Assembly: GCA_900772575.1 (NCBI GenBank)
Contig: CAAHEN010000219.1
Location: 1 to 21,907, forward strand
Reading direction: 5' to 3'
Source of the DNA: Bacteroidaceae bacterium
Lineage (GTDB): Bacteria; Bacteroidota; Bacteroidia; Bacteroidales; Bacteroidaceae
Length of the DNA stretch: 21,907 nt
The position numbers and the translations under genes were made by a program. Numbering within the stretch: the first letter of the stretch is position 1; each line of letters starts with the position of its first letter. Positions 21,837 to 21,907 of this stretch are shown piece by piece. The notes below the pieces were generated by a model. That model made no database searches and was not told the origin of the DNA. It worked only from the letters and a program-made list of their open reading frames with translations.

Positions 21837-21907
21837 AGCCTCTTGTCGGATTCGAACCAACGACCCCGAGATTACAAATCACGTGCTCTGGCCAACTGAG
21901 CTAAAGA
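21837..21907 (-). tRNA. tRNA-Thr (anticodon UGU), 5' end cut by the window edge
   Basis: The minus strand begins at TCTT of the acceptor stem (the expected first three bases GCC lie outside), with TAGCTCAG of the D-arm. The anticodon loop TTTGTAA (anticodon TGT), the T-loop TTCGAAT and the acceptor 3' strand AAGAGGC follow. The CCA is not encoded. The anticodon stem CGTGA/TCTCG has one T-T mismatch in its middle, which I believe also occurs in related tRNA-Thr genes. It is upstream of tRNA-Pro on the same strand with a 109-base gap. Confidence 0.88.

Overview
The window looks like chromosomal DNA from a GC-rich member of the Bacteroidales, most likely Prevotellaceae. The grounds are a type IX secretion pair (porU-porV), DUF3078 and DUF1599 genes, a UpxY-type NusG paralogue, promoters of the Bacteroidetes type (TTTG, about 20 bases, TAnnTTTG) and few Shine-Dalgarno sequences. 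I cannot name the species from the sequence alone.

Layout. (1) Positions 1-2085 are the head of what looks like a surface-polysaccharide operon on the minus strand: upxY followed at 4 bases by an unrecognised gene that runs off the window. Upstream of upxY lies the most interesting structure here. A pair of 29-bp inverted repeats (28 of 29 positions matching) brackets about 184 bp that holds a canonical Bacteroidetes promoter. As sequenced, the promoter points away from upxY and straight into a perfect 29-bp-arm terminator. This is the architecture of an invertible, phase-variable promoter caught in the OFF state. (2) Positions 2086-6455 are a minus-strand run of cca, a U32 family (RlhA-like) gene and a membrane-anchored zinc-ribbon lipoprotein. 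(3) Positions 6536-10416 are a minus-strand housekeeping run: DUF1599, DoxX/MauE-like with a thioredoxin-like domain, tpiA, SPOR and folE. The DoxX-tpiA junction has an odd 86-base overlap that one extra A in a homopolymer would turn into a clean ATGA overlap. (4) Positions 10417-11040 are a 624-base divergent intergenic region with three likely promoters, a perfect 26-bp palindrome and an array of 21-bp-spaced repeats. (5) Positions 11041-18713 run on the plus strand: DUF3078 outer-membrane protein, a FAH-fold protein that appears to have lost its metal ligands, porU (type IX sortase), porV (its outer-membrane partner) and ispF, ending in a strong bidirectional terminator. (6) Positions 18837-21293 are a minus-strand ECF sigma factor operon: sigma factor, a membrane protein that is probably its anti-sigma factor, a small secreted protein and an outer-membrane beta-barrel. 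(7) Positions 21599-21907 hold tRNA-Pro(UGG) and an incomplete tRNA-Thr(UGU), also minus strand, with a terminator.

How the parts work together. PorU and PorV form the attachment complex that removes the C-terminal signal of type IX cargo and fixes the cargo to the cell surface. The sigma operon probably senses something about the envelope and makes a beta-barrel protein. The UpxY locus probably switches a surface polysaccharide on and off. The housekeeping genes supply isoprenoid, folate/pterin, triose-phosphate and tRNA-maturation functions.
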